A program made the translations under genes and the position numbers. The notes under the pieces were generated by a model that was not told where the DNA came from, searched no databases, and worked only from the letters and a program-made list of their open reading frames with translations. 64,000 nucleotides of DNA, from NCBI RefSeq assembly GCF_026627255.1, contig NZ_JAPNLM010000029.1, positions 25,322 through 89,321 of the forward strand, read 5' to 3'. This document shows, piece after piece, positions 42,078 through 50,062 of this stretch; the stretch's first letter is position 1, and the number at the start of each line of letters is the position of its first letter. This DNA comes from Streptomyces antarcticus. GTDB taxonomy: Bacteria; Actinomycetota; Actinomycetes; Streptomycetales; Streptomycetaceae.

Positions 42078-42287
42078 CGACAGCGGGTCGCATACACGCG
42101 CAACCGCCGGGGCGGGGCGACGCCCGCGCCCCGGCCCGAGCAGTGGTGGAAGTGCCCCGGGTACGGCCGGCTCGGCTACCGGCGCGCGGAGGGCGTACCG
42201 CTGCGGCCGGTACGGAGCCTGCCGGGCGACGGGGGCGACTGCTTCTTCTGCGGCGACGAGGAGTGCGACGTCGCCGGGAAGCCGTGA
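42063..42287 (+). CDS. Possible small cysteine-containing protein (74 aa), doubtful
   Basis: Open frame starting in the right arm of the operator: MERVLRQRVAYTRNRRG, then PEQWWKCPGYGRLGYRRAEGVPLRPV and CFFCGDEECDVAGKP. The WWKCPGYG and CFFCGDEEC groups look like a small zinc-binding protein rather than random translation, but no ribosome site is visible and I know no family. A start at 42070 in another frame also exists. The following 42288-42554 holds nothing I can support. Confidence 0.35.
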   Translation: MERVLRQRVAYTRNRRGGATPAPRPEQWWKCPGYGRLGYRRAEGVPLRPVRSLPGDGGDCFFCGDEECDVAGKP

Positions 42288-42554
42288 ATGCTGGACGACG
42301 GGGACGTGACTGGACCGGCTGGTCCGCCTCGGATGCGGTACGAGCAACCCCCGCCGCGCCGAACCCCCTCGCGGGCAGCCCGGCCCGGCGGGCTGATCGG
42401 GGCCCCGCCGTCAGCGGGGCCGGCACGGAACCCGTCGCCCACGGGCGACCCCGCGTGCACGTGCTCGACGGCGACGAGCCGCCGGTCCGACCCGGCCCCC
42501 CAGCGGCTTCGCGGCGACACCGCCGGGGAGTCCTCCAGGGCGGGGACGCGGGTG

Positions 42555-42815
42555 CTACAGGGCCCTGACGAAGGCGGCGAAGGCGGCGGGGCCGACGGTG
42601 AAGGCGGGCCCGCCGGGATTCTTGGAGTCCCGCACGGCGATCCGGCAGGGCTGCGCGGCGACCTCGACGCACTCACCGCCGGTGTCACCGCTGTACGAGG
42701 ACTTCTGCCAGGCGGCGCCGCCCAGGGGGGCGCACTCGACGCACTGACCGCCGGTGTCGCCGCTGTACGAGGACTTACGCCACCGCACGCCCATCAGTTT
42801 CTGGATGGTTTCCAT
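42555..42815 (-). CDS. DUF397 protein with tandem domain duplication
   Basis: 86 aa. Two copies of the DUF397 motif in tandem: VRWRKSSYSGDTGGQCVECAP and AAWQKSSYSGDTGGECVEVAA, followed by the usual single tail IAVRDSKNPGGPAFTVGPAAFAAFVRAL. DUF397 partners of Scr1/WhiJ-type regulators normally carry one copy (~60-75 aa). ATG at 42815 lies inside the end of the regulator gene (41-base overlap), so translation is coupled. Probable antagonist or partner of the upstream HTH protein. Confidence 0.9.
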   Translation of the reverse strand: METIQKLMGVRWRKSSYSGDTGGQCVECAPLGGAAWQKSSYSGDTGGECVEVAAQPCRIAVRDSKNPGGPAFTVGPAAFAAFVRAL

Positions 42816-43623
42816 AGCGCTCCTCCATTACGCGGGCGATCAGCGCCGCCGAATCCTCCAAGGACAGGGCGGCGGCCTGCACGTGATCGTAACGGAGCGA
42901 ACCTTCCCTGAACGCTTGCGGATTGGCCGTCATGTGGCCCTGCACGAAGTCCTCGGTGTAGACGAGATCGGGATCGTCGTCGAACCGCAGCAGGTTGAAG
43001 GAACCCATCAACCCGGCGTGGGCGCCAGCCTCGAAGGGCAGGATCTGCACCTTCACCCACTCCCGTTCTCGCTCCGCCAACAGGTGGGAAAGTTGATTCC
43101 GCATGACCTCCCGGCCACCGATCTCCTGGTGTAGCACCGCTTCGCTCAGTACCACCCACATCAGTGGCGGGTTTTCGCGGTCCAGGATGCGCTGGCGGTC
43201 CATCCGAGCCTCCACTTTCGCGTCGAGTCCCCTTGGAGACCGTCCGCCCAAGAGGGCCCGCGCGTACGCCGGGGTCTGCATCAGCCCGTCCACCAGCTGC
43301 GCCTGGAACGAGGAGATGTACGCCGCCCTCGCCTCCATCTCGGCGTACGCCTGAAACCACGTCGGGAGTTGACTCCGCAGCACCAGGCCCACCAGCCGCG
43401 AGAACATTCCTCCCGTCCCCAGCGCCGCGTCCACCCGTTCCGAGAAGTCCCGGGTTGGAACCTTGCGAGCCGTCTCGATCTGCCCGATAAGAGAGCCCGT
43501 ACAGAAGATGATGCTGCCGAGCGCACCCTGTTTGAGTCCGGCACCCTCCCTCAGACGGCGGAGTTCCGAGCCGTAGTAGTCCAGCGGCGAGGCGCTGGGG
43601 TCCAGATCACGGATGTTGACCAT
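42775..43623 (-). CDS. Scr1/WhiJ-type XRE regulator (HTH plus DUF5753)
   Basis: 282 aa. HTH_31/XRE domain at ~10-75 (YYGSELRRLREGAGLKQGALGSIIFCTGSLIGQIETARKVPTRDFSERVDAALG), then DUF5753 at ~95-275 (WFQAYAEMEARAAYISSFQAQLVDGLMQTPAYARALLGG, RILDRENPPLMWVVLSEAVLHQEIGG, VKVQILPFEAGAHAGLMGSFNLLRF). In Streptomyces these regulators work with a DUF397 protein and often an ATPase to control development or antibiotic onset (WhiJ-like loci). ATG at 43623 follows GGGGGTGA. It is divergent from the ATPase gene. Confidence 0.92.
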   Translation of the reverse strand: MVNIRDLDPSASPLDYYGSELRRLREGAGLKQGALGSIIFCTGSLIGQIETARKVPTRDFSERVDAALGTGGMFSRLVGLVLRSQLPTWFQAYAEMEARAAYISSFQAQLVDGLMQTPAYARALLGGRSPRGLDAKVEARMDRQRILDRENPPLMWVVLSEAVLHQEIGGREVMRNQLSHLLAEREREWVKVQILPFEAGAHAGLMGSFNLLRFDDDPDLVYTEDFVQGHMTANPQAFREGSLRYDHVQAAALSLEDSAALIARVMEERYGNHPETDGRAVA

Positions 43624-43707
43624 GAGGCGGTCACCCCCAAGTTCACGCGGTGCGGCGTTCATTTCAGGCCGTAGCCGAGCGTAACCATCCCTCTCCATTC
43701 TGGTGAC

Positions 43708-44145
43708 ATGAATCACGCAACTGACCTGTTCCCCACAGGCATGGGCGACAGCTACCGCATGGGCTTCACCGTCGGTGAGCACTCGGCCCGGCCGATACGG
43801 CGGATCCTGCGGGCGTTCCTGCGCCACTGGGACATGGCCGGGCTGGCCGGGGACGCGGAGCTGGCGCTGTCCGAGCTGGTCGCGAACGTCGTGCGGCACG
43901 TGCCGGGGCGGGTCTGCCGGGTGGTGATCCTGCGGCAGCCAGGCGGCCTGCGGGTCGAGGTGTCGGACGCCTGCCCGGACCCGGTTCGCCCCGCTCCCGC
44001 GCACACGGGACCGGGGGAACCCGACGAGGGAGGCCGGGGCCTGCTCCTCGTCGAGGCGCTGACCGACCGCTGGGGCTGCCTGCCGCTGCCCGTCGGCAAG
44101 ACGGTCTGGTTCGAGTGCGACGCCCCGGGCGCCCCGGCCACCTGA
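43708..44145 (+). CDS. HATPase_c anti-sigma-factor-like ATP-binding protein
   Basis: 145 aa. GHKL-type kinase fold of the RsbW/AbaA-associated group: RILRAFLRHWDMAGLAGDAELALSELVANVVRHV (N-box with Glu/Asn), LRVEVSDACPD (G1-like) and EGGRGLLLVEALTDRWGCLPL (G2). It likely binds ATP and acts as an anti-sigma or regulatory kinase; the partner is unknown. It is the third member of the Scr1/DUF397/ATPase set. A STAS protein at 35.6 kb is a speculative partner. ATG at 43708 with 84 bases of shared divergent promoter. Its stop lies in a 15-bp tandem repeat. Confidence 0.88.
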   Translation: MNHATDLFPTGMGDSYRMGFTVGEHSARPIRRILRAFLRHWDMAGLAGDAELALSELVANVVRHVPGRVCRVVILRQPGGLRVEVSDACPDPVRPAPAHTGPGEPDEGGRGLLLVEALTDRWGCLPLPVGKTVWFECDAPGAPAT

Positions 44146-44171
44146 GCCACCCCCATCTGAGCCACCCCCAC
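44142..44171. repeat. 15-bp tandem duplication at the ATPase stop codon
   Basis: CTGAGCCACCCCCAT (44142-44156) is followed by CTGAGCCACCCCCAC (44157-44171). The first copy contains the TGA stop of the ATPase gene, similar to the stop-codon repeat at 21.4 kb. The rest of 44172-44381 is non-coding GC-rich spacer. Confidence 0.85.
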
Positions 44172-44381
44172 CTCAGGCGCTCCTGTTCGAGCCGCACCCT
44201 CTCACCCTCGCCGGTCATGGAGGCACGGGTTCCGGGGTGGCGCCCCGGCGGCAACGCCGCAGCCACCCACGGCCCGCGGCAGCCCTGCCCCTCCCGCCCG
44301 GCCCCCGCCATGGACCGCTACCGGGCGGTAGGGCAACATGAGCGCCCAGGCCCGACCACCCCTCACCCCGCCGGAGACGAC

Positions 44382-45023
44382 ATGGCCACGCCCAAGCCGG
44401 AGACCCTCGCCGCCTTCGAGGCCGCCAAGGGGTTCATGCCCGTACGGGAGGGCCTCGCCCTGTACGAGGCGGCCGTCGGCGCCGCCGCGCTCGGGCTCCC
44501 GCTGCTGGAGGTCGGCACGTATTGCGGGCGCTCCACGATCCTGCTCGCCGACGCCGCCCGCGAGGCCGGGGTGGCCGCGATCACCGTCGACCACCACCGC
44601 GGCAGCGAGGAGCAGCAGCCCGGCTGGGAGTACCACGACCCGACCGTCGTGGACCCCGAGGTCGGCCTGATGGACACACTGCCCACCTTCCGCCGCACCC
44701 TCCACGCGGCCGGCCTGGAGGACCACGTCATCGCGGTCGTCGGCCGCTCCCCGCGGGTCGCCGCGGCCTGGGCCGGTCCGCTCGGGCTGGTCTTCATCGA
44801 CGGCGGCCACACCGACGAGCACGCCACCGGCGACTACGAGGGCTGGGCCCCGCACGTCGCGGTGGGCGGGACGCTCGTCATCCACGACGTGTTCCCGGAC
44901 CCGGCGGACGGCGGGCAGGCCCCGTACCGGATCCACCAGCGCGCCCTGGCCTCCGGGGCCTTCGAGGAGACGTCCGTCACGGACTCGCTGCGCGTACTGC
45001 GCCGGACCGGCCCCGGCCTGTAG
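44382..45023 (+). CDS. Class I SAM-dependent methyltransferase (CmcI/Methyltransf_24-like)
   Basis: 213 aa. Motif I LLEVGTYCGRSTILLADAAREAG near residue 45 and AITVDHHRGSEEQQPGWEYHDP; LVFIDGGHTDEHATGDYEGWAPHVAVGGTLVIHDVF near 140 matches the Methyltransf_24 pattern with an acidic/His metal-type site. Small-molecule O-methylation is likely, substrate unknown. ATG at 44382 follows GGAG (44373). Monocistronic. Confidence 0.85.
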   Translation: MATPKPETLAAFEAAKGFMPVREGLALYEAAVGAAALGLPLLEVGTYCGRSTILLADAAREAGVAAITVDHHRGSEEQQPGWEYHDPTVVDPEVGLMDTLPTFRRTLHAAGLEDHVIAVVGRSPRVAAAWAGPLGLVFIDGGHTDEHATGDYEGWAPHVAVGGTLVIHDVFPDPADGGQAPYRIHQRALASGAFEETSVTDSLRVLRRTGPGL

Positions 45024-45124
45024 CCGGGCCACCCCGGCACAACCGCCCCGGCACATAAGCACACCGCGCCCCCGGATGGCCCAGGGTCCGTACGGGGGCG
45101 GGAGGGCCGGTCTAGCATCGCCGC

Positions 45125-46126
45125 GTGCGCTACGACGGCAGTTCCCCGACCCCCGAGTCCGGCTCTTCGGTCAGCCCGGACCGTCCCTGGTACGCCCGCC
45201 GCTCCACGCTCGTCGTCGCGGCCGCCGCGGTCGCGCCGGCCTGCCTGGCGGGCTGGCTGCTGACCCAGGTGCTGGCCTCCGGCGGAGCCGAGGAGCGGCC
45301 CGCCGGGGCGTCCGCGGCGTCCGGCCCGGACGCGAAGCCCGGCGCCCCGGCGACGGGCAGCCCCTCGGCCTCCGCCTCGACGTCCGCGTCCGTCTCCGCC
45401 TCCACATCCGCGTCACCCTCCCCGGCGGCCTCCGCGCCCGCTCCGGCCAAGGGGCCGCTGACCGGCCGGACGGTCGTCATCGACCCCGGCCACAACACCG
45501 GCAACTTCAAGCACGGCACCGAGATCAACAAGCAGGTGGACATCGGCACCAACCGCAAGGAGTGCGACACCACCGGCACCACCACGAACTCCGGTTACAT
45601 GGAGGCCGAGTTCACCCTCGACGTCTCGCTGCGTGTCAAGGCCGTCCTGGAGGCCCAGGGCGTCAAGGTCGTCCTCACCCACCAGGCCGACCGCCCCTGG
45701 GGCCCCTGCATCGACGAGCGCGCCCGCATCGGCAACGAGGCCGCCGCCGACGCCGTCGTCTCGGTCCACGCGGACGGCGTCTCGGCCGGCAGCCGCGGCT
45801 TCCACGTCATCCTCCCGGCCACCGTCAAGGCGGGCGGCGCCGACACCGCGAAGATCGTCGGACCCTCCCGCGAACTCGGCGAGCGGATCGCCGGGAACTT
45901 CGCCCGGACCACCGGTTCCGCCCCCGCCAACTACCTCGGCAGCGGAACCGGACTGGTCGTCCGCGACGATCTCGGCGGACTGAACCTGTCAACCCGCCCC
46001 AAGGTGTTCATCGAATGCGGCAACATGCGTGACGCCAAGGACGCGGCGCAGCTGACGAGTCCGGAGTGGCGGCAGAAGGCGGCCCAGGGCATCGCGAACG
46101 GCATCGTCGGCTTCCTCGGCGGGTAG
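45125..46126 (+). CDS. N-acetylmuramoyl-L-alanine amidase (Amidase_3), membrane anchored
   Basis: 333 aa. A single N-terminal transmembrane or signal segment (STLVVAAAAVAPACLAGWLLTQVLA, ~28-52) and a Ser/Ala-rich linker (~53-110) lead to the zinc amidase domain: TVVIDPGHNTGNFKHGTEI (first His), SGYMEAEFTLDVSLRVKAVLEAQGVKVVLTH (Glu), AVVSVHADGV (second His) and KVFIECGNMRDAKDA (catalytic Glu). It hydrolyses peptidoglycan cross-links outside the membrane during growth or division. GTG at 45125. Confidence 0.92.
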   Translation: MRYDGSSPTPESGSSVSPDRPWYARRSTLVVAAAAVAPACLAGWLLTQVLASGGAEERPAGASAASGPDAKPGAPATGSPSASASTSASVSASTSASPSPAASAPAPAKGPLTGRTVVIDPGHNTGNFKHGTEINKQVDIGTNRKECDTTGTTTNSGYMEAEFTLDVSLRVKAVLEAQGVKVVLTHQADRPWGPCIDERARIGNEAAADAVVSVHADGVSAGSRGFHVILPATVKAGGADTAKIVGPSRELGERIAGNFARTTGSAPANYLGSGTGLVVRDDLGGLNLSTRPKVFIECGNMRDAKDAAQLTSPEWRQKAAQGIANGIVGFLGG

Positions 46127-46277
46127 TCCCCACGGGCGGTCCCTCCGGGACCGCTCGCCGCCCCGATCCCCTCGGACCCCGGTGACCTCCGTACCATGGT
46201 GCCGCCCGCCCCGCTCCAGGCACGCTCTGCGACCGCGGCACCACGACACGACCGAGACCGAGAAGGACACCTAAGAC

Positions 46278-47117
46278 GTGAACATCCGCTCCCTCACTCG
46301 AGGCGACGGCGTGGTGATCGGAGCAGCGGTGCTGCTGTTCATCGCCTCGTTCCTCGATTTCTACTCCTCCCCCCGCATCGACACCCCGAGCGCGTGGGAC
46401 ACCGACGCCTACCGGCTCGTCCTCCCCAGCGTCTTCCTGATCGGCTTCATCGCGGCCGGCCTGCTCGTCGCCGCCCGCTTCCAGCCGGAGACCCGCAAGG
46501 TGCTGGGCCTTCCGCTCGGCGCCTGGGGCACCGTACTCGCGGTGTCGGCGGCCTGGTCCGCGCTGTGGGCGCTGATCACCTGCCCGAGCGGGATCGACCT
46601 GGGCGCGGGCGCCGTCATCGCCTTCCTGGCGACGCTGCTCCTCGCCGGCGTTGCCCTGTTCGGCTCGAAGGTCCCGGCGCTCGCCGGCGGCCTGGTGCCG
46701 GAGCCGAAGCCGGCCGCGATCCCGCCGTACGGCGGCCAGCCCCAGCCGGGCGCCGGCTACGGCTACCCGGGCGGTCAGCAGCAGCAGCCGTACGGCAGCA
46801 CCCCGCAGCCCGTCCCGCCCTACGGCGGCTCCCACGAGCCCACCCCGGCCCCGGCCCCCGGCCCGGGTCCGCAGGACGCGTCCCGCGGGGGCCAGCCGGC
46901 CCCGGCCCCGGCCGCGGACTTCACGCCGTTCTGGTTCGCGGTCCCGGTGGCCCGGCCCCTCTTCGGCGAGGACGGCTCCCCCGCCCCCATCGCCGAGCTC
47001 GCCCCGGGCACCTGGTACCTGGCCGTCGACCAGCGCGGCCCGGCCACGCTGATCGCCCAGACCCAGGACGGCCGCCGCGGCGTCCTGAACGACACGTCGA
47101 ACATCCAGCGGGGCTGA
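46278..47117 (+). CDS. Four-helix membrane protein with proline-rich tail (DUF5336-like)
   Basis: 279 aa. Helices at ~10-30 (GVVIGAAVLLFIASFLDFY), ~45-65 (LVLPSVFLIGFIAAGLLVAA), ~78-98 and ~105-125. A Gly/Pro/Gln-rich disordered stretch (PYGGQPQPGAGYGYPGGQQQQPYG) and a C-terminal ~70-residue domain (FTPFWFAVPVARPLFGEDGSPAPIAELAPGTWYLAVDQRGPATLIAQTQDGRRGVLND) follow. It looks like the actinobacterial DUF5336 family; function unknown. GTG at 46278. It is followed by a strong terminator. Confidence 0.75.
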   Translation: MNIRSLTRGDGVVIGAAVLLFIASFLDFYSSPRIDTPSAWDTDAYRLVLPSVFLIGFIAAGLLVAARFQPETRKVLGLPLGAWGTVLAVSAAWSALWALITCPSGIDLGAGAVIAFLATLLLAGVALFGSKVPALAGGLVPEPKPAAIPPYGGQPQPGAGYGYPGGQQQQPYGSTPQPVPPYGGSHEPTPAPAPGPGPQDASRGGQPAPAPAADFTPFWFAVPVARPLFGEDGSPAPIAELAPGTWYLAVDQRGPATLIAQTQDGRRGVLNDTSNIQRG

Positions 47118-47147
47118 GCCCCCGCGCCCTCCGCGCCTCGGCCCGTC

Positions 47148-47189
47148 GGCAACGGCCCCCCGCCCCCTTCCGGGCGGGGGGCCGTTGCC
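47148..47189 (+). terminator. Strong hairpin terminator
   Basis: GGCAACGGCCCCCCGCCC pairs perfectly with its complement around CCTTCC (18-bp stem), followed by TTA. It separates the DUF5336-like gene from the LLM oxidoreductase gene. Confidence 0.85.
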
Positions 47190-47199
47190 TTACAGTCGC

Positions 47200-47214
47200 C
47201 TGACGCACCGTCAG
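47200..47214. promoter_or_regulatory. CTGACG-CAC-CGTCAG palindrome before the LLM gene
   Basis: Six-base arms around CAC, 27 bases before the LLM start. Similar to the TCTGAC-GTCAGA centre of the operator at 42.05 kb, so perhaps the site of a TetR-type regulator shared by acyl-CoA and flavin oxidoreductase genes (inference). Confidence 0.6.
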
Positions 47215-47240
47215 ATTTGGCATCGCGGAGGGGACCGTAC

Positions 47241-48251
47241 ATGCGTCTGGGACTCGCACTCGGCTACTGGGGCCGCGGCCCCGCCCCCGACCACCTCGAC
47301 CTCGCCACCGAGGCGGAGCGCCTGGGCTACGACTCCGTGTGGACCGCCGAGGCCTGGGGCTCGGACGCCTTCACCCCGCTGACCTGGATCGCCGCTCACA
47401 CCTCACGCATCCGCCTCGGCACGGCCATCGCGCAGATGGCCGCCCGGTCCCCCACCGCCACCGCCATGCACGCGCTCACCCTGGACCACCTCTCCGGCGG
47501 CCGCATGATGCTGGGCCTGGGCCTGTCCGGACCGCAGGTCGTCGAGGGCTGGTACGGGCGCCCGTTCCCCGCGAGCCCGCTGACCGCGACCCGCGAGTAC
47601 GTCGACGTCATCCGCCAGGTCCTGCGCCGCGAGGGCCCGGTCGCCCTGGACGGCCGCTTCCACCAGCACCCGTACCGAGGCGGGGACGGCACCGGCATCG
47701 GCAAACCGCTCAAGCCCATCACCCACCCGCTCCGCGCCGACCTGCCAATCCTGCTGGGCGCGGAGGGCCCGAAGAACATCGCCCAGACCACCCGCATCGC
47801 GGACGGCTGGCTCCCCCTCTACTGGTCGCCGACCCGCACCGACGTCTACCAGGCCTCCCTCACGGACCTCCCCGACGGTTTCATGATCGCGCCGATGGCC
47901 CGCGCCAAGGTCTGCGACGACGTGGCCGAGGGGCTGCTGCCGGTCAAGGCCATGCTCGGCTTCTACATCGGCGGCATGGGCCACGCGGCCCGCAACTTCC
48001 ACGCCGACCTGATGGCCCGCATGGGCTACGAGGACGAGGCCCGCCACATCCAGGAGCTGTTCCTCGCCGGCCGCAAGGAGGAGGCGGTCCTCGCCGTCCC
48101 GGACGCCTTCGCCGACGAGATCTCCCTGATCGGCCCCCGGGAGCGGATCGCCGAACGCCTGGAGCTGTGGCGCAAGGGTCCGGTCACCGACCTGCTCCTG
48201 GCGGCCCCGGACCCCCACACCCTGCGCGTCCTGGCCGAACTCAACAGCTAG
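47241..48251 (+). CDS. LLM-class F420-dependent oxidoreductase
   Basis: 336 aa. Luciferase-like TIM barrel: MRLGLALGYWG at the start, LATEAERLGYDSVWTAEAWGSDAFTPLTWIAAHT, RIRLGTAIAQMAARSPTATAMHALTLDHLSGGRMMLGLGLSGPQVVEGWYG, LPILLGAEGPKNIAQTTRIADGWLPLYW. These fit mycobacterial F420-binding LLM proteins; substrate unknown. ATG at 47241 follows GGAGGGG; the frame reaches 47217 upstream but that extension lacks a ribosome site. Its stop overlaps the convergent acetyltransferase stop by the four bases CTAG. Confidence 0.9.
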   Translation: MRLGLALGYWGRGPAPDHLDLATEAERLGYDSVWTAEAWGSDAFTPLTWIAAHTSRIRLGTAIAQMAARSPTATAMHALTLDHLSGGRMMLGLGLSGPQVVEGWYGRPFPASPLTATREYVDVIRQVLRREGPVALDGRFHQHPYRGGDGTGIGKPLKPITHPLRADLPILLGAEGPKNIAQTTRIADGWLPLYWSPTRTDVYQASLTDLPDGFMIAPMARAKVCDDVAEGLLPVKAMLGFYIGGMGHAARNFHADLMARMGYEDEARHIQELFLAGRKEEAVLAVPDAFADEISLIGPRERIAERLELWRKGPVTDLLLAAPDPHTLRVLAELNS

Positions 48252-49156
48252 CCCTCCGTCGCCGCTCGGCCCACCGGGTGGAAGTTGATGCGTTCACGGA
48301 CGACGGGGAAGCCGGCCCTGGCAAAGTTCGCGGCCATGGGGAAGTTGCCCTGGTCCGTCGCCCCGCTGACGAACTCCGCGCCCTGCCCGACGAGGAGGTG
48401 GGTGCACTCGGCGAGGAGGTCGTAGGCGTAGCCGCGACCGCGCTGTTCAGGGACGACTCCGATGAAGCCGATGGTCGGGCCGGAGGGGTTGTGGGCCGGG
48501 ATGTGGATGCCGGCCAGGTCGCCCTCCGGCGTGTGCGCGGTCTGCCACCACTCCCGTGGGGAGGGGCACCAGTGGAAGAAGTCGAGTTCCTCCTGGGCGG
48601 CCTGGTCGGGGCCACCCTCCTCGATGGCCCTGAGCGCGTGGGCGTCCAGGGTGACGGAGTGGATGCGGCGCAACGCGTCGAAGAACACGGTGTCGTCGGG
48701 TTCTGTGCTGAAGCGCAGGCGTCCGGGCCGCTCGGGCAGACCTCGCTCGGGGGTCCAGCGGTACAGGAAGCGTTCCACGAGGCGTTCGTACCCCGCGGCT
48801 CGTGCGGCGGCGAAGCGCGCCTCGGCGCCGGCGCGCAGGCGGCTCTCCTCCCGCCAGCCGCCGGGCAGGTTGATCTCGAGTTCGACCTGCCAGGGAGCGG
48901 AGCGCAGGAGTTCGGCCCCGGCCTCCTCCTCGCCCTCGGCCACGTCGAACCAGTTGATGTTGACGGGCTCCGAGTCGTCGGGGCCGCCCCACCACGCGCC
49001 GCGTGCGACGACCTCGCCGTCGCGCAGGGCGACGCGCTTCCAGTCGGGGCGGAACCGGGTACGCCGGTGGCCTTCACGGGCGCCCAGGGGGTCGGGGAGT
49101 GCGTCGAAGAGATGGGCGTCGCTCGCGGAGAGCGCGCGGATGACCGGATCGGTCAT
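48248..49156 (-). CDS. GNAT-family N-acetyltransferase
   Basis: 302 aa with two GNAT-like halves. The N-terminal half is degenerate (WKRVALRDGEVVARGAWWGGPDDSEPVNINWFDV). The C-terminal half carries the acetyl-CoA motif IGVVPEQRGRGYAYDLLAECTHLLVGQGAEFVSGATDQGNFPMAANFARAGFPVV at ~225-285. Substrate unknown. ATG at 49156. Convergent with the LLM gene, sharing a CTAG stop overlap. Confidence 0.88.
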   Translation of the reverse strand: MTDPVIRALSASDAHLFDALPDPLGAREGHRRTRFRPDWKRVALRDGEVVARGAWWGGPDDSEPVNINWFDVAEGEEEAGAELLRSAPWQVELEINLPGGWREESRLRAGAEARFAAARAAGYERLVERFLYRWTPERGLPERPGRLRFSTEPDDTVFFDALRRIHSVTLDAHALRAIEEGGPDQAAQEELDFFHWCPSPREWWQTAHTPEGDLAGIHIPAHNPSGPTIGFIGVVPEQRGRGYAYDLLAECTHLLVGQGAEFVSGATDQGNFPMAANFARAGFPVVRERINFHPVGRAATEG

Positions 49157-49552
49157 GGATTCCTCCGGGATAAAGGCTGCTTGGAGCGCTCCCGGTCAGA
49201 ACTGGCGAACCACGCAGGGAGGGCGGAAAAGGGAGCGCTGGAAAGGTGTGAACCGCACGGCACTCGCCTCCTTCCGTCCATCTCAGGGCGTGGAGCCACA
49301 CCGTACGAGATCTTCCGCGGGTCCGTCCACGGATTTCCGTCGACGCACGGACCTCCGCACGCCCTGGCCGGTCGCCCGGGTGGACGTGGCCTTCGGTGAC
49401 GGCACCAAGAAGGGCGCCGACGGGCCGGACCCCGTCCCGCGCCACCGGTTCCCCGCCCCCGCAGCACACCGGAGCCCCGGCCACCGCGACCACGCGGCGG
49501 CCGGGGCTCCGGCCGTACGCCCGCGGACCCGGCAAGATCCGAAAGGGACGCC
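49157..49552. other. 396-base intergenic region
   Basis: No gene supported. The part near 49160-49260 is less GC-rich and likely holds the acetyltransferase promoter. The rest is ordinary high-GC sequence with only shadow frames. No operator or repeat recognised. Confidence 0.55.
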
Positions 49553-49957
49553 CTAGCTCGGGGACTCGGTCTCGGACCGCGGAATCGCTTCCAGGAGTTC
49601 GCTCAGGTCCAGGGCCATGACGGCGATCTCGATGGTCCCGCCGTCCCCGTCCCCGTACGCGCAGGTCACGATCCGCGAGCCGGGGTTGATGGACATCCCC
49701 TCCTTCACGGAGGGCGCCCGTACGGCGGTGGCGCGGCCGCCCGGCAGCGGGACGGGGTCGCCCCGCCCGGGGACGCAGCGGGCCGTGCCCTGGTCGGCGT
49801 ACACCCGGCCCGGGCGCCAGCGGCCCGCCCCGGCCGGGTTCCGCACCATGCAGGGGATCCCGGCCGCCGGTCCGGCGGCCGCCCGGCGCAGGTGCTTGCG
49901 GCGGAGCAGCCAGCCGGCCCCGGCCGCCCCGAGGACGACAGCCACGATTTCGATCAC
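49553..49957 (-). CDS. Single-pass membrane hypothetical protein (DUF2550-like)
   Basis: 134 aa. An N-terminal helix (MIEIVAVVLGAAGAGWLLRRKHLRR) is followed by a beta-rich cytosolic domain (GIPCMVRNPAGAGRWRPGRVYADQGTARCVPGRGDPVPL, IVTCAYGDGDGGTIEIAVMALDLSELLEAIP). Domain order and size recall DUF2550 proteins, but I am not certain. ATG at 49957. Downstream of the lipoprotein gene on the same strand, with a hairpin between them. Confidence 0.65.
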   Translation of the reverse strand: MIEIVAVVLGAAGAGWLLRRKHLRRAAAGPAAGIPCMVRNPAGAGRWRPGRVYADQGTARCVPGRGDPVPLPGGRATAVRAPSVKEGMSINPGSRIVTCAYGDGDGGTIEIAVMALDLSELLEAIPRSETESPS

Positions 49958-50013
49958 GCCCCATTGAAACAGGCCCGACGACGCTCCGCGCAGCCGGAAG
50001 GAGCAGCCGGAAG

Positions 50014-50038
50014 GGGCGGCCGGGACCGCCGGCCGCCC
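50014..50038. terminator. Hairpin after the lipoprotein gene
   Basis: GGGCGGCCGG and CCGGCCGCCC pair around GACCG, 25 bases after the stop of the lipoprotein gene at 50063. No U tract. Confidence 0.5.
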
Positions 50039-50062
50039 GACTCCCGATCGCGGGGCCGCCGG

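Noticed and set aside
42288..42911. Plus-strand frame of 207 aa overlapping the DUF397 gene
   Set aside because: No ribosome site, Pro/Arg-rich translation, and it runs antisense to the well-supported DUF397 and Scr1-type genes.
48248..48251. Four-base overlap of convergent stops considered as an assembly fault
   Set aside because: CTAG serves as stop on both strands and both proteins have normal family length, so it is a natural arrangement.
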